NCBI GenBank assembly: GCA_013373085.1
Contig: JABXIM010000051.1
Location: forward strand, 39,494-103,493
Direction of reading: 5' to 3'
Source of the DNA: Oceanospirillaceae bacterium
GTDB lineage: Bacteria > Pseudomonadota > Gammaproteobacteria > Pseudomonadales > Balneatricaceae
DNA: 64,000 nt
The position numbers and the translations under genes are program-made. Below are positions 28,567-37,949 of this stretch, one piece after another. The first letter of the stretch is position 1; the number at the start of each line of letters is the position of its first letter. The notes under the pieces are model-generated. The model was not told the origin of the DNA. It saw only the letters and a list, made by a program, of their open reading frames with translations, and searched no databases.

Positions 28567-29937
28567 GCGGGGTAACAGCACCCGCGCGGTCAGTCCGCCA
28601 CCCGGGGTTTCGTCAAGCAACAGCTTGCCGTTGTGCAACTCGACAATCAGCACCACGATCGATAACCCGAGGCCAGCGCCTTCACCATCGTGCCGGCTCT
28701 CGCGATAGAAGCGATCCAGTACTATCTGCCGGTCGGCAGCCTTGATACCGGGTCCGTGGTCGATGACTTCGATGCAGACCTCGTCCGCTTCTTGCGACAG
28801 GCGCAAACTGATCAGGTCTCCGCTTCGGGTATAACGAATGGCGTTCTCGAGCAGATTGCGCAGCAGTATCCCCAGCAGCGTTTCGTCGCCCTGCACCTCG
28901 ACATCCACGTCGTCTTCGAACTCGATCGAGACGCCGCGATCAAGCCCGCGCGGATAGAGCTCGGCCACCAATGTGCAGCAAAGCGGCGCCAGCGACAGCG
29001 GATGAAGCGGCAGCTTGCCCCGCTGCGGTTCGATACGCGCGAGCACCAGCAACTGGGTGACAACCCGCTCCATCCGGTCGATACCGCACAGCAGGTCGGC
29101 GGACTGCGCCGGCGGCAGTCGCAGTTTCTCGAGGTGGATACGCAGTGCCGCCAGCGGCGTGCGCAGCTCGTGCGCAGCGTCGGCAGTGAAGCGACGTTCT
29201 CGTTCCAGAGTCGCCGCGACACGGGCGAAGAGGTCGTTGAGCGAGCTGACGACCGGCACCAGCTCTGCCGGCAGGCGGTCGCTGGGCAGCGGTTGCAGAT
29301 CATCGCTGCTACGGTTGGCGAGACTCTGGCGAATGGTTTGCAGTGGTGACAGCCCACGACGGATGCCGAGACTGAGCAGCAGCAACAACACCGGCAGCAC
29401 CACCAGTATCGGCACCAGCACCTTGCCGGCGACCTGTTCGGTCAACTCTTCCCGCACCGCAATGCGGTGCCCGGAACGCACCCAGATGCCTTGAGCCGGA
29501 TCGCGCAGCGTGTAAACCCGCCATTTGCGGTCACCCTCGCCAAGGGTGCGAAACCCCGGCTCTATCGCGGAGACAGCCGGAAACTCCGGCGGAGTGCTGA
29601 GCCACTGTTCGCCGTCCAGGCTGCCGGCCTGGAAGCCGACCTGGTATTCGTACGGATGTCCCGGATCATCGGGCGTGCCGCTGCTGTAGTTGTCCTCGTC
29701 CGGCATCCCGTCGATCTGCGCGAGGCTGACCGAACGCTGCAGTTGGTGCAGTGTCGCCCGATCACGATGGTCCACCACCAGCCCGCGCAGGACCTTGGCG
29801 TTCTGCACCAGCGAGGCATCGAAGACCTCCTCGACTTCATGACTGGTATGCCAGTAGGTCCAGATCACCGTGACCATGGCACTGGACGACAACAGCAGCA
29901 CCAGCGTCAGCAGCATGAATCGGCGTATGGAAAGCAT
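28552..29937 (-). CDS. Sensor histidine kinase, QseC/PmrB-like
   Basis: Membrane kinase of 461 aa: helix about 7-28, periplasmic sensor (about 29-172), helix about 173-192, HAMP-like linker, H-box DAAHELRTPLAAL with His256, N-box NLLENAIRYT, G1 DHGPGI and G2 GAGLGLSIVVLIVELH. Domain order and sequence style match the QseC/PmrB subgroup. It is transcribed after its response regulator (33-base gap) and before the PepSY gene. The signal is unknown; metal or redox stress would fit the PepSY/b561 neighbours. Confidence 0.87.
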   Translation of the reverse strand: MLSIRRFMLLTLVLLLSSSAMVTVIWTYWHTSHEVEEVFDASLVQNAKVLRGLVVDHRDRATLHQLQRSVSLAQIDGMPDEDNYSSGTPDDPGHPYEYQVGFQAGSLDGEQWLSTPPEFPAVSAIEPGFRTLGEGDRKWRVYTLRDPAQGIWVRSGHRIAVREELTEQVAGKVLVPILVVLPVLLLLLSLGIRRGLSPLQTIRQSLANRSSDDLQPLPSDRLPAELVPVVSSLNDLFARVAATLERERRFTADAAHELRTPLAALRIHLEKLRLPPAQSADLLCGIDRMERVVTQLLVLARIEPQRGKLPLHPLSLAPLCCTLVAELYPRGLDRGVSIEFEDDVDVEVQGDETLLGILLRNLLENAIRYTRSGDLISLRLSQEADEVCIEVIDHGPGIKAADRQIVLDRFYRESRHDGEGAGLGLSIVVLIVELHNGKLLLDETPGGGLTARVLLPRIRLS

Positions 29938-29970
29938 TAATCCTGGTCCATCCTGCAGCCGGCGCCCCGA

Positions 29971-30627
29971 TCAGTCCCGATCCATCATATAGCCGACACC
30001 ACGAACCGTGCGGATCAGGTCGCGGCCGATTTTCTTGCGCAGGTTATGGATATGGACCTCCAGGGCGTTGCTCTCGAGGTCCTCGTTGAGGCCATAGAGG
30101 TGTTCTTCGAGCCTTCGCCGCGTCACCACCTGACCGCGGGCATCGAGCAGGCGCATCAGCAACTCGTACTCGCGCCGGCTCAGGAGCAGCGCTTCGCCGT
30201 CGAGGCTGGCGTGGCGCAGGCGGGTGTCGATCTCCAAACCGCGGTAGCTGAGCTTCTCGTCGCTACGGCCGTGGGCCCGGCGATACAGCGCCCGCAGCCG
30301 CGCCTCGAGCTCCGCCAGCGAGAATGGTTTGAGCAGATAATCGTCGGCGCCCCGGTCGAGGCCTTCGATCCGGTCCTCGATACCGTCGCGCGCGGTGAGG
30401 ATCAGCACCGGCGCCGTCACGCCTTTGCGGCGTGCGCTGCGCAGCACATCAAGACCATCGATACCGGGCAGCCCGAGGTCCAGAATGACCACGTCCGGGC
30501 TCATATCCAGCAGCGCCGCCAGCCCCTGCTGTCCGTCGCGGAACCATTCGACGCGGTAATCCTGCGCCAGCGCTTCGCAGATACCGCGACCAAGCAGCTC
30601 GTCGTCTTCTATCAGCAACAATTCCAT
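29971..30627 (-). CDS. Response regulator, QseB/PmrA-like
   Basis: Protein of 218 aa; the ATG at 30627 starts MELLLIEDDE directly, so the longer form from 30645 is less likely. Receiver with Asp8/Asp9, phosphoacceptor Asp50 (VILDLGLPG), Lys100 (LLKPF); C-terminal winged helix ending RTVRGVGYMMD. A perfect PmrA-type box 43 bases upstream suggests autoregulation. Confidence 0.88.
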   Translation of the reverse strand: MELLLIEDDELLGRGICEALAQDYRVEWFRDGQQGLAALLDMSPDVVILDLGLPGIDGLDVLRSARRKGVTAPVLILTARDGIEDRIEGLDRGADDYLLKPFSLAELEARLRALYRRAHGRSDEKLSYRGLEIDTRLRHASLDGEALLLSRREYELLMRLLDARGQVVTRRRLEEHLYGLNEDLESNALEVHIHNLRKKIGRDLIRTVRGVGYMMDRD

Positions 30628-30669
30628 CGTCGATGCTTTAACCAAAAGGCCGGAGCCTGCAGAAGAATC

Positions 30670-30686
30670 CTTAAGGCAATCTTAAG
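30670..30686. promoter_or_regulatory. PmrA/QseB box upstream of response regulator
   Basis: CTTAA-GGCAAT-CTTAA is an exact YTTAA-N6-YTTAA direct repeat, and it is also near-palindromic because of the flanking G. It is located 43 bases upstream of the regulator ATG. Confidence 0.7.
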
Positions 30687-30716
30687 CGGACACACAGCGA
30701 CGGGGAAGCCCCGACG

Positions 30717-32573
30717 TCAAATCATGCGGCGGTAGAACGCCAGCTCGCTCTCGAGCACACGAACCTGGTTGGCGGCCAGGCGGAAACCATGAGCTTCGTC
30801 ATCGAACAGGTGGAGTTCCGTGTCGATCCCTCGCGCCTTGAGGGCATCGTGCATACGTCTTGTCTGATCGGGCAGCACCACCGCGTCCCGCGCCCCCTGG
30901 AAAAAGATCACCGGACAGCTTATCGACCCGGCCCGATGAAGCGGCGAGCGTGTCCGGTAGGGTTCCGGATTCTGCTGCGGGTCGCCCAGCAACCAGTCGA
31001 GATAGCAGGATTCGAACTTGTGCGTCACCTGGCGAAGCGTCAGGGGATCGGCAACACCGTACAGGCTCGCGCCGGCCCGAATCGACCCGATCGACGCCAG
31101 CGCGTTGAGGGTCGTGTAGCCACCGGCGCTGTTGCCGCGAACGAAAACACGCGCGGGATCGATCTGCCGCCGCTCTGCCAGCGCGCAGATTGCGGCCGCC
31201 ACATCCTCGACATCGGACTGCCCCCAGTTGCCGGCGAGCCGGTGACGGTATTCGCGGCCATAGCCGGCGCTGCCGCGGTAGTTCAGATCCAGCACGGCGA
31301 AGCCGCGTCCGGTCCAGTACTGCAGAGCCGGGCGGTACACCGGATAACTGGTCGCAGTGGGACCGCCATGGGTCATGACGAGCAGCGGCGGTGGCTCCGC
31401 CGGATCGCCCACGACCGGTGGGTAGAAGAAGCCGTGAACGGACTCGTCACCCACCGAGCAATGAAAGCATTGCGGCAGCGACAACGCATGCCTCGGTACG
31501 GTGCCACCGGCCAGGACTTCCAGCGCGCCACTGTCCGGGTCGACGGCGATGACGGCGACCGACCGGTCCGACGCCTCGGCGATGGCATAGAGCCAACGGC
31601 CATCGGAACACAATGAACGGAACAGCGAGAAGCCGGCGACCAGACGCCGGGCGTCGCCGTCGGCCGCGACGCTGAGCAGCCGGCCGGCGCCGTTGACGAC
31701 CAGACTGCAGCCATACCTGCCCGGCTGCGGACTGGTCCAGGTCGAGAGCCCGAGCTGCCACTGGGCAACGCCGAACTCGGCCTCCAGCGGACAGACATTG
31801 TGCCAGCGACCGTTACGGGCCAGGCGATACAGGTTCCACCAGCCGCTGCGGTCGCTGACCACATGCAGGACGCCGTCGTCATCGAAGCCCGGCTGAAACA
31901 GTGATTCGCCCCCACCCCGACCGGCCAGCACCTCGGCGGCATGGCATCGGCCGTCAGGATCCAGCGTCGCACGGTACAGCAGGCTGGATGTCCAGGGTTG
32001 ATGCGGGTGGTCCCAGCACAACCAGGCCAGGGTGCCCCCGTCGGGACTCAGGCACGGCGAGCTGTAGAAATCGTGTCCCTGGGCCAGTACACGGGACTGG
32101 CCGCTGTGCAGCGACACCGCCACCAGCCGGTTGCGGACGCCATCCGGCCCATGCTCTTCGGCCACCGCGATAACGCAACGGCGGTGCGGATCCCAAAGCA
32201 GGTCGCCATAGCGGCAGTCGGGCGTATCGGTCAGTCGCAGCGGCGGCACCCGACCACCATTGCAGGGCCGCGGCTGCAGCCAGATCTGCTGATCGGCGTC
32301 GTTGACGAACAGCAGACGATCGCCGGCCAGGCACCAGGCGCCGCCGCCGTACTCGTGAACCCGGCTACGCACACTGAAACCCTCCGGCGTGAGCATCCGC
32401 TGCCGGCCGTCATTCAGCTGTACGATACGGTTGCAGCCATCTTCCGGGCAGTACTGCACCCAGTAGACCCCGTCTCGCGCAACCTGAAGCGAGGCGAAGT
32501 CGCGCTGCGCCGCACAGGCAACGGCAGCGCTGAGAGGTTCAACCGCGGCAGAAGACACGACTGTTGCGCTCAT
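30717..32573 (-). CDS. pqqH: S9-family prolyl-oligopeptidase-like peptidase in PQQ operon
   Basis: Protein of 618 aa from the ATG at 32573, overlapping the pqqE end by 35 bases. The N-terminal two-thirds is a beta-propeller (repeated [20 protein letters not shown] and similar blades); the C-terminal alpha/beta hydrolase has the nucleophile motif GNSAGGY, Asp in [11 protein letters not shown] and His in DDEAHGF. Peptidases of this kind end pqq operons in pseudomonads (pqqH, PA1990 in P. aeruginosa) and may act on the PqqA peptide or its product. I see no signal peptide. Role in PQQ formation is inferred from linkage. Confidence 0.78.
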   Translation of the reverse strand: MSATVVSSAAVEPLSAAVACAAQRDFASLQVARDGVYWVQYCPEDGCNRIVQLNDGRQRMLTPEGFSVRSRVHEYGGGAWCLAGDRLLFVNDADQQIWLQPRPCNGGRVPPLRLTDTPDCRYGDLLWDPHRRCVIAVAEEHGPDGVRNRLVAVSLHSGQSRVLAQGHDFYSSPCLSPDGGTLAWLCWDHPHQPWTSSLLYRATLDPDGRCHAAEVLAGRGGGESLFQPGFDDDGVLHVVSDRSGWWNLYRLARNGRWHNVCPLEAEFGVAQWQLGLSTWTSPQPGRYGCSLVVNGAGRLLSVAADGDARRLVAGFSLFRSLCSDGRWLYAIAEASDRSVAVIAVDPDSGALEVLAGGTVPRHALSLPQCFHCSVGDESVHGFFYPPVVGDPAEPPPLLVMTHGGPTATSYPVYRPALQYWTGRGFAVLDLNYRGSAGYGREYRHRLAGNWGQSDVEDVAAAICALAERRQIDPARVFVRGNSAGGYTTLNALASIGSIRAGASLYGVADPLTLRQVTHKFESCYLDWLLGDPQQNPEPYRTRSPLHRAGSISCPVIFFQGARDAVVLPDQTRRMHDALKARGIDTELHLFDDEAHGFRLAANQVRVLESELAFYRRMI

Positions 32574-33705
32574 TGCGGTAAGTGAAAGGTGCTGCGCTCG
32601 GCTGTTCCGCTTCCTCGCGCGCCGCCAGTATCTGATCATGGTGCGCCGACTTGCTGCATACCGGATCGGCATTGGCGGCATCCCCGGTCAACAGGTAGGC
32701 CTGACAGCGACAGCCGCCAAAATCCTTTTCCTTCTCGTCACAGGAGCGGCACGGTTCCTTCATCCAGTCATCGCCACGGAAATGATTGAAGCCGAACGAG
32801 CGGTACCAGATATCGCCGAGCGAACGCTGCTTCACGTTCGGAAACTCGATCGGCAGCTGACGCGCGCTGTGGCATGGCAATGCGGTTCCGTCCGGCGTGA
32901 TTGTCAGGAAAATCTGGCCCCAGCCGTTCATGCACGCCTTCGGGCGCTCCTCGTAGTAGTCCGGCGTGACGAAGATCAGCCGCATCGGATTGCCTTCGGC
33001 GGCGAGCTTGGCCCGGTACTCGTTGGTGATGCGCTCGGCGCGCTCGAGCTGAGCGCGGGACGGCATCAGTTGGGCGCGGTTTTCCAGCGCCCAGCCGTAA
33101 TACTGACAGGTCGCCAGTTCGACATAGTCGGCACCGAGCTCGATGCACAGCTCGATGATGCGGTCGATACGGTCGATGTTATGGCGGTGGGTGACGAAGT
33201 TCAGCACCATCGGATAGCCCTGCGCCTTCACCTCCCGCGCCATGCGCAGTTTCTGCGCGAAGGCCTTTTGCGAGCCGGCCAGCATGTTGTTGACCTCCTC
33301 GTCGCTGGCCTGAAAGCTGACCTGGATATGATCGAGCCCGGCCTCCCTGAACGCCTCGAGTTTGCGCTCGTTGAGCCCCAGTCCCGACGTGATGAGGTTG
33401 CTGTAGTAACCGAGTGCGCGGGCCTCGCGGATCAACTCGACCAGATCGGGCCGGGTCAGGGGCTCTCCGCCGGAAAACCCGAGCTGAGCGGCACCGAGCT
33501 CGCGTCCCTGCTGCAGCACCCGAATCCAGTCTTCGGTGCCGAGCTCCTCTCCCTGTCCGGCGAAATCCAGCGGATTCGAGCAGTACGGGCACTGCAACGG
33601 GCACTTGTAAGTCAGCTCCGCCAGCAACCAGAGCGGCTGGCCGGCGGCTTTTTCCTGGCCTGCGGGCAGCAGGCCGTCACTGCATCCGGATCCAGTTCTG
33701 TTCAT
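32539..33705 (-). CDS. pqqE: PQQ biosynthesis radical SAM enzyme PqqE
   Basis: Radical SAM protein of 388 aa that cross-links Glu and Tyr of PqqA. The ATG at 33705 gives the usual N-terminus close to the SAM cluster motif [11 protein letters not shown] (Cys35, Cys39, Cys42); GFSGGEPL follows near residue 80. The C-terminal SPASM region has [17 protein letters not shown]. It overlaps pqqD by 29 bases. Confidence 0.96.
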   Translation of the reverse strand: MNRTGSGCSDGLLPAGQEKAAGQPLWLLAELTYKCPLQCPYCSNPLDFAGQGEELGTEDWIRVLQQGRELGAAQLGFSGGEPLTRPDLVELIREARALGYYSNLITSGLGLNERKLEAFREAGLDHIQVSFQASDEEVNNMLAGSQKAFAQKLRMAREVKAQGYPMVLNFVTHRHNIDRIDRIIELCIELGADYVELATCQYYGWALENRAQLMPSRAQLERAERITNEYRAKLAAEGNPMRLIFVTPDYYEERPKACMNGWGQIFLTITPDGTALPCHSARQLPIEFPNVKQRSLGDIWYRSFGFNHFRGDDWMKEPCRSCDEKEKDFGGCRCQAYLLTGDAANADPVCSKSAHHDQILAAREEAEQPSAAPFTYRNERNSRVFCRG

Positions 33706-33946
33706 GGGCCACTCCAATAAATTCGCGCACGTCGGCTCCCAGAGAACCCGCATCGGGGAACTTCTGCTCCAGTTCTGCGGTGATCTCGGCCAGCGAGCGG
33801 TTGCCGTCCACCAGCGCCAGTATCTCGCCGGCGCTGGGGTTGAGTTTGATCATGCCCTCCGGGTAGAGCAGCACGTAACAGTCCTGCGCCTTCTCCCACT
33901 GGAAGCGGAACAGCGGATTGAACGTCGGTGTGCCGTTAAGGTTCAT
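33677..33946 (-). CDS. pqqD: PQQ biosynthesis peptide chaperone PqqD
   Basis: Protein of 89 aa that binds PqqA and presents it to PqqE. Motifs [20 protein letters not shown] (about 24-43) and the DGNRSLAEI segment are typical. Length is standard. It starts inside the last codon of pqqC and overlaps pqqE, consistent with coupled expression. Confidence 0.95.
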   Translation of the reverse strand: MNLNGTPTFNPLFRFQWEKAQDCYVLLYPEGMIKLNPSAGEILALVDGNRSLAEITAELEQKFPDAGSLGADVREFIGVAHEQNWIRMQ

Positions 33947-34719
33947 TGCCAGAGCCCCCGGTGATAAACCCGTTCCGACGTCACCGTGTGGTACGGCGGC
34001 CGGCCCAGTTCGTAGGCCATGGTCATGGCGTCGAGCATGCTCCAGAGTACGTCGAGCTTGAACTGCAGGATTTCGAGCATGCGCTCCTGCGCCTCGCGGG
34101 TGCGATAATGGTCCAGCGTGATGGACAGGCCGTGCTCGACGTCGCGCCGCGCTTCGGTCAGCCGGTTGCGGAAGTACTGGTAGCCATCGGCATCGATCCA
34201 GGGATAATGCTGCGGCCAGCTGTCGAGGCGCGACTGATGGATGGTGGGCGCGAACAGCTCGGTCAGCGACGAGCTGGCGGCCTCCTGCCAGGTCGCGCGG
34301 CGGGCAAAGTTGACGTAAGCATCCACCGCGAAGCGAACGCCCGGCAGCACATGCTGCTGCGACAGGATCTCTTCGCGCGAAAGACCGACCGCTTCGCCGA
34401 GGCGCAGCCAGGCCTCGATACCGCCTTCGGCGTCATTGTACCCGTCATGATCCAGCACCCGCTGCACCCAGAGCCGCCGGGTTTCGCGATCCGGGCAGTT
34501 GGCCATGATCGCGGCATCCTTTACCGGGATGCTGATCTGATAGTAGAAGCGGTTCGCGACCCAGCCGCGAATCTGCTCCGGAGTACAGCGTCCCTCGTAC
34601 ATGGCGCGGTGATAGGGGTGATGAATATGGTAGTAATCGCCCTTGGCCCGCAACGCCTGTTCGAAAGCGTCCCGGCTCAGCGGCGCTTTTTCCGGATTGC
34701 TTGTGACAAAGCTGTTCAT
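33943..34719 (-). CDS. pqqC: Pyrroloquinoline-quinone synthase PqqC
   Basis: Cofactor-free oxidase of 258 aa catalysing the final ring closure and oxidation to PQQ. The ATG at 34719 is preceded by AGGAGG; upstream in-frame starts lie within pqqB. Characteristic segments are [20 protein letters not shown] (about 28-47), [15 protein letters not shown] and [17 protein letters not shown]. It follows pqqB by 10 bases and overlaps pqqD by 4. Confidence 0.97.
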   Translation of the reverse strand: MNSFVTSNPEKAPLSRDAFEQALRAKGDYYHIHHPYHRAMYEGRCTPEQIRGWVANRFYYQISIPVKDAAIMANCPDRETRRLWVQRVLDHDGYNDAEGGIEAWLRLGEAVGLSREEILSQQHVLPGVRFAVDAYVNFARRATWQEAASSSLTELFAPTIHQSRLDSWPQHYPWIDADGYQYFRNRLTEARRDVEHGLSITLDHYRTREAQERMLEILQFKLDVLWSMLDAMTMAYELGRPPYHTVTSERVYHRGLWQ

Positions 34720-34729
34720 CCGCCACCTC

Positions 34730-35650
34730 CTAAAGTTCGATCGACAAACCGTCGTAGGACACTTCAATGCCATGACGCTCGACTTCGGCGCGCTCGGCGG
34801 AGTCCTCGTCGAGGATCGGATTGGTGTTGTTGATGTGGATCAGCACCTTGCGCGGCCGCTCGAGGCTGTCGAGGAAGGCGATCATGCCGTTCTCGCCGGA
34901 CTGCGCCAGGTGACCCATTTCGCTGCCGAGCTTGGTACCGACGCCGGCATGGATCATCTCGTCGTCGCGCCACAGGGTACCGTCCACCAGCAGGCAGTCG
35001 GCTTCCTGCATGTATGGCAGCAGGTGGGGTTCGATTACGCCGAGCCCCGGCGCATAGAACAGCGACTTGCCGCTGCGCCGGTCGGTTACCAGCATGCCGA
35101 TGTTGTCGCCGGGATGGGGGTCGGCGCGGTGCGGCGAATAAGGGGGCGCGCTGCTGGTCAGCGGCACCGCTGTCAGCGTCAACTCCGGCACCCGGGGAAT
35201 CACGAAACTGCCCTGCCCCGCCTCGACCGGGATACGGTTCCAGCTAAGGCCGCCGTTCCAGTGTTCCAGCATGCGAAAAATCGGGAAGCTCTGTGACAGG
35301 TCTTCGTGCACCCGGTCGGTACACCAGACGTCGTGGGGGCAGCCTTCACGCAGCATCAGCAGTCCGGTGCTGTGGTCGATCTGGCTGTCCATCAGCACGA
35401 TGGCGGCGATTCCGGTATCACGGAGGCTACGGGCCGGTTGCATCGGCGCGAAGGACTCGAGCTGGGCGCGGATATCCGGGGAAGCGTTGAACAGTATCCA
35501 GTTGACGCCGTCGGCGCTGACTGCGATGGACGACTGGGTGCGGGCCCGGGCGTTGAGGGTGCCCTGGCGCAGACCATGGCAGTTTTGACAGTTGCAGTTC
35601 CACTGCGGAAAGCCGCCGCCCGCCGCGGAACCGAGAATCTGAATTTTCAT
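34730..35650 (-). CDS. pqqB: PQQ biosynthesis protein PqqB
   Basis: Metallo-beta-lactamase-fold protein of 306 aa, thought to hydroxylate or help release the PQQ precursor. Start [20 protein letters not shown], with the structural zinc motif CNCQNC near 19-24; [16 protein letters not shown] and [10 protein letters not shown] follow. It is separated from pqqA by a 96-base gap with stem-loops. Confidence 0.96.
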   Translation of the reverse strand: MKIQILGSAAGGGFPQWNCNCQNCHGLRQGTLNARARTQSSIAVSADGVNWILFNASPDIRAQLESFAPMQPARSLRDTGIAAIVLMDSQIDHSTGLLMLREGCPHDVWCTDRVHEDLSQSFPIFRMLEHWNGGLSWNRIPVEAGQGSFVIPRVPELTLTAVPLTSSAPPYSPHRADPHPGDNIGMLVTDRRSGKSLFYAPGLGVIEPHLLPYMQEADCLLVDGTLWRDDEMIHAGVGTKLGSEMGHLAQSGENGMIAFLDSLERPRKVLIHINNTNPILDEDSAERAEVERHGIEVSYDGLSIEL

Positions 35651-35682
35651 TGTTATAGTGATCTTCGGCAGTCTGTCGGGAT

Positions 35683-35703
35683 CAGGCAGGCGAGGCCTGC
35701 CTG
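35683..35703 (-). promoter_or_regulatory. Stem-loop between pqqA and pqqB
   Basis: CAGGCAGGC, loop GAG, GCCTGCCTG: perfect 9-bp stem 44 bases downstream of the pqqA stop. A second, GGCCCC/GGGGCC, lies at about 35716-35731. Without a T-run, these may limit read-through so that the PqqA peptide is made in excess over the enzymes. Confidence 0.6.
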
Positions 35704-35746
35704 CGGGGAAGCTGCGGCCCCGGTGGGGGCCGGAAGCTGGACCGCG

Positions 35747-35818
35747 TTAACGGTTGGCGAAGTACATGGTGACTTCGAAGCCGATTCGCAGGTCGGTGTA
35801 GGCCGGTTTAGTCCACAT
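35747..35818 (-). CDS. pqqA: PQQ precursor peptide PqqA
   Basis: Peptide of 23 aa starting [16 protein letters not shown] and ending YFANR. It has the invariant Glu15 and Tyr19 (E-V-T-M-Y) that PqqE joins to form the PQQ skeleton. It heads pqqABCDE on the minus strand; the promoter must lie in 35819-35995. Confidence 0.97.
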
Positions 35819-35995
35819 GGGTCGGTTCCTCTTTGTTGTTATCGAAAGGGACACGAAACGTATCCTCTGTACCGATGATAGGAACCGACCGGCGTCGGCA
35901 GTATGGTACTTTGGGCCTAAAACCAACCTGAATAGGTCGTAGGTTGACGGGACGAATGCCGGCCCCGAACTGTCGCGGCCGACGGCGGGTGCGTC

Positions 35996-36991
35996 TCAGC
36001 CCGCCTGCAGTCCGGCCGGTGATGTGGCCGCGGCATCCCCGCGGCCTGCGTGCGCCCGCACGATATCCGCCATCACCGAGAGCGCGATTTCCGCGGGCGT
36101 CTTGCTGCCGATGGACAGCCCTACCGGCATCCGGATACGGGCGATCTGCCCGGGTGTGAGGCCCGCGATGCGGGCCAGGCGCTCGGCCCGCCTGGCCGAC
36201 GTTACCCCCGATCCCATGACGCCGAGATAAAAGGCATCGGTGCGCACTGCCTCCATCATCGCCAGATCGTCGATCCTGGGATCATGGGTCAGCGCGACCA
36301 CGGCGGTATTCGAATGGCAGCCGTGCTGCGCGATATACACCGACGGCAACAGCGCTAGCACGGCTATGCCCGGGACGTCGAACCGCGCCCGGGCGTCATC
36401 GCGAGGGTCGCAGACCAGTACCTCGTACCCCAGCGCCATCGCGAACTGCGCGCAATAAACGGCCACCGGGGAGACCCCGGCCAGCAGCAGCCTGGTCACC
36501 GGGCCGACGCGCACGCGAATATCCCGCTCACCGACTTCGACCGCGGGCCCCTGGGTCCCATCGGGCTCCAGGGTACGATTGCCAAGGCGGTCGATGCGCC
36601 GGATCAGGCGACGCTGATCCGCAAGCGCCCGCAGCAGCGCTTCCAGGTGTCCGATGTTGGCAAGCGTCGGCTCCAGCCGTTCCACCAGCACCTTGAGAAT
36701 ACCGCCGCAGGGCAAGCCCAGGCGACGACTGTCCTCGCCGCCGTCGCCATAGGCGATCACCTCGACCCCGGCACGGAAGGCGCCTGCTTCGAGCCGCTCG
36801 AGAAAGTCCTCCTCGACACAGCCACCCGACAGCGAACCTGCGTGTCGCACGGCGTCGGCCGCCGCGAACATCGAGCCGGGCGGCCGCGGCGAAGAACCGA
36901 AGGTCGACAGCACCGTGCATAACCAGACCGGCTGTCCCGACCTGCTCCAGCCAAGGGCCGACTCTATTACCTGCCTGTCGATGCTGTTCAT
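35996..36991 (-). CDS. xdhC: XdhC/CoxI-family molybdenum cofactor insertion protein
   Basis: Protein of 331 aa. The N-terminal XdhC_CoxI domain has STFGSSPRPPGSMF (about 29-42) and SLSGGCVEEDFLERL (about 53-67). The C-terminal Rossmann part has VMGSGVTSARRAERLA and the GLSIGSKTPAEIALSVMADI ending. XdhC proteins bind and help sulfurate the molybdenum cofactor before insertion into xanthine-oxidase-family enzymes. It follows lysR by 3 bases at the end of the molybdenum hydroxylase operon. Confidence 0.9.
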   Translation of the reverse strand: MNSIDRQVIESALGWSRSGQPVWLCTVLSTFGSSPRPPGSMFAAADAVRHAGSLSGGCVEEDFLERLEAGAFRAGVEVIAYGDGGEDSRRLGLPCGGILKVLVERLEPTLANIGHLEALLRALADQRRLIRRIDRLGNRTLEPDGTQGPAVEVGERDIRVRVGPVTRLLLAGVSPVAVYCAQFAMALGYEVLVCDPRDDARARFDVPGIAVLALLPSVYIAQHGCHSNTAVVALTHDPRIDDLAMMEAVRTDAFYLGVMGSGVTSARRAERLARIAGLTPGQIARIRMPVGLSIGSKTPAEIALSVMADIVRAHAGRGDAAATSPAGLQAG

Positions 36992-36994
36992 CGT

Positions 36995-37939
36995 TCAGCT
37001 CTCTCCCATTGTTTGCAGTACGCCCGCTAAAGTCCTGACCGGCTCCCGAAGCCGCTCCTGCTCCACCACCAGCTCGTGCAGCGTATCGAGGAACAGCTTC
37101 AACACCGGCGAATCGTCGTCGGCGCGGCAGGTCGCGTACAGCGGCACCATCGGTAGCGGCGGATCCAGGGTACGAAAAACGATGCCGTCCGGCGCCAGCT
37201 GCGCTATCGAAGCCGGCACCATGGCGATGCCGATCTGCGCCCGCACCAGGCTCAGCAGGGTCTGTACCTCGATCACCTGCTGGCGTATCTTCGGCGTGAA
37301 GCCGGCATGCACGCAGCTCTGGTACAGCAGGCTCGCAAAATGCGACTGCTTGAGCTCGAGTGCGACGAACGGCTCGCCAGCCAGCTCCTGCGGCGCCACC
37401 ACAGGCTTTGCCGCCAGCGGATGGCCCGAGGGCAGCACCACCTGGATTGGCTCGCGCATCAGCAGTTCATTGCGCAGTTCCGGGTCCTCGTAACGCCCGC
37501 GGAAAACACAGACGTCGATCCGCCCCTGCTTCAGCGCCTCGAGCTGCGCCGCCGGCGTCATCTCGAACAGCTGCCATTCGACCTCGCGATAGCGCTCGCG
37601 AAACAAACCCAGGGCCCGCGGCAGCACGCCCACCATCACCGAGCTGATCATGCCGATCGCCAGTTCGCCCACCTGTCCCCGCCCCGCCTGACGGGTCAGA
37701 TCCAGCGCCCTGTCCAGCTGACTGAAGACCAGCGGCAGCTGCCGCTGCAGCACACGCCCGGCCGCCGTCAGTTCGACGCGGTGGTGGCTGCGCTCGAACA
37801 GCGGCGTACCCAGCTCCTCCTCGAGCAGTCGAATCTGCTGGCTCAGCGGCGGCTGGGAGATATGCAGCCGGGCCGCGGCCCGGCCGAAGTGCAGCTCCTC
37901 GGCCAGCACCTCGAAGTAGCGTAACAGTCTCAGATTCAT
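36995..37939 (-). CDS. LysR-family regulator inside the molybdenum hydroxylase operon
   Basis: Protein of 314 aa: N-terminal winged helix (LRYFEVLAEELHFGRAAARL, SQPPLSQQIRLLEEELG) and a C-terminal ligand-binding domain starting near residue 90. It lies on the same strand between the large hydroxylase subunit gene (10-base gap) and xdhC (3-base gap), so it is co-transcribed with them. This is unlike the usual divergent LysR layout. The inducer may be the hydroxylase substrate; unproven. Confidence 0.88.
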   Translation of the reverse strand: MNLRLLRYFEVLAEELHFGRAAARLHISQPPLSQQIRLLEEELGTPLFERSHHRVELTAAGRVLQRQLPLVFSQLDRALDLTRQAGRGQVGELAIGMISSVMVGVLPRALGLFRERYREVEWQLFEMTPAAQLEALKQGRIDVCVFRGRYEDPELRNELLMREPIQVVLPSGHPLAAKPVVAPQELAGEPFVALELKQSHFASLLYQSCVHAGFTPKIRQQVIEVQTLLSLVRAQIGIAMVPASIAQLAPDGIVFRTLDPPLPMVPLYATCRADDDSPVLKLFLDTLHELVVEQERLREPVRTLAGVLQTMGES

Positions 37940-37949
37940 GGCGTCGCCT

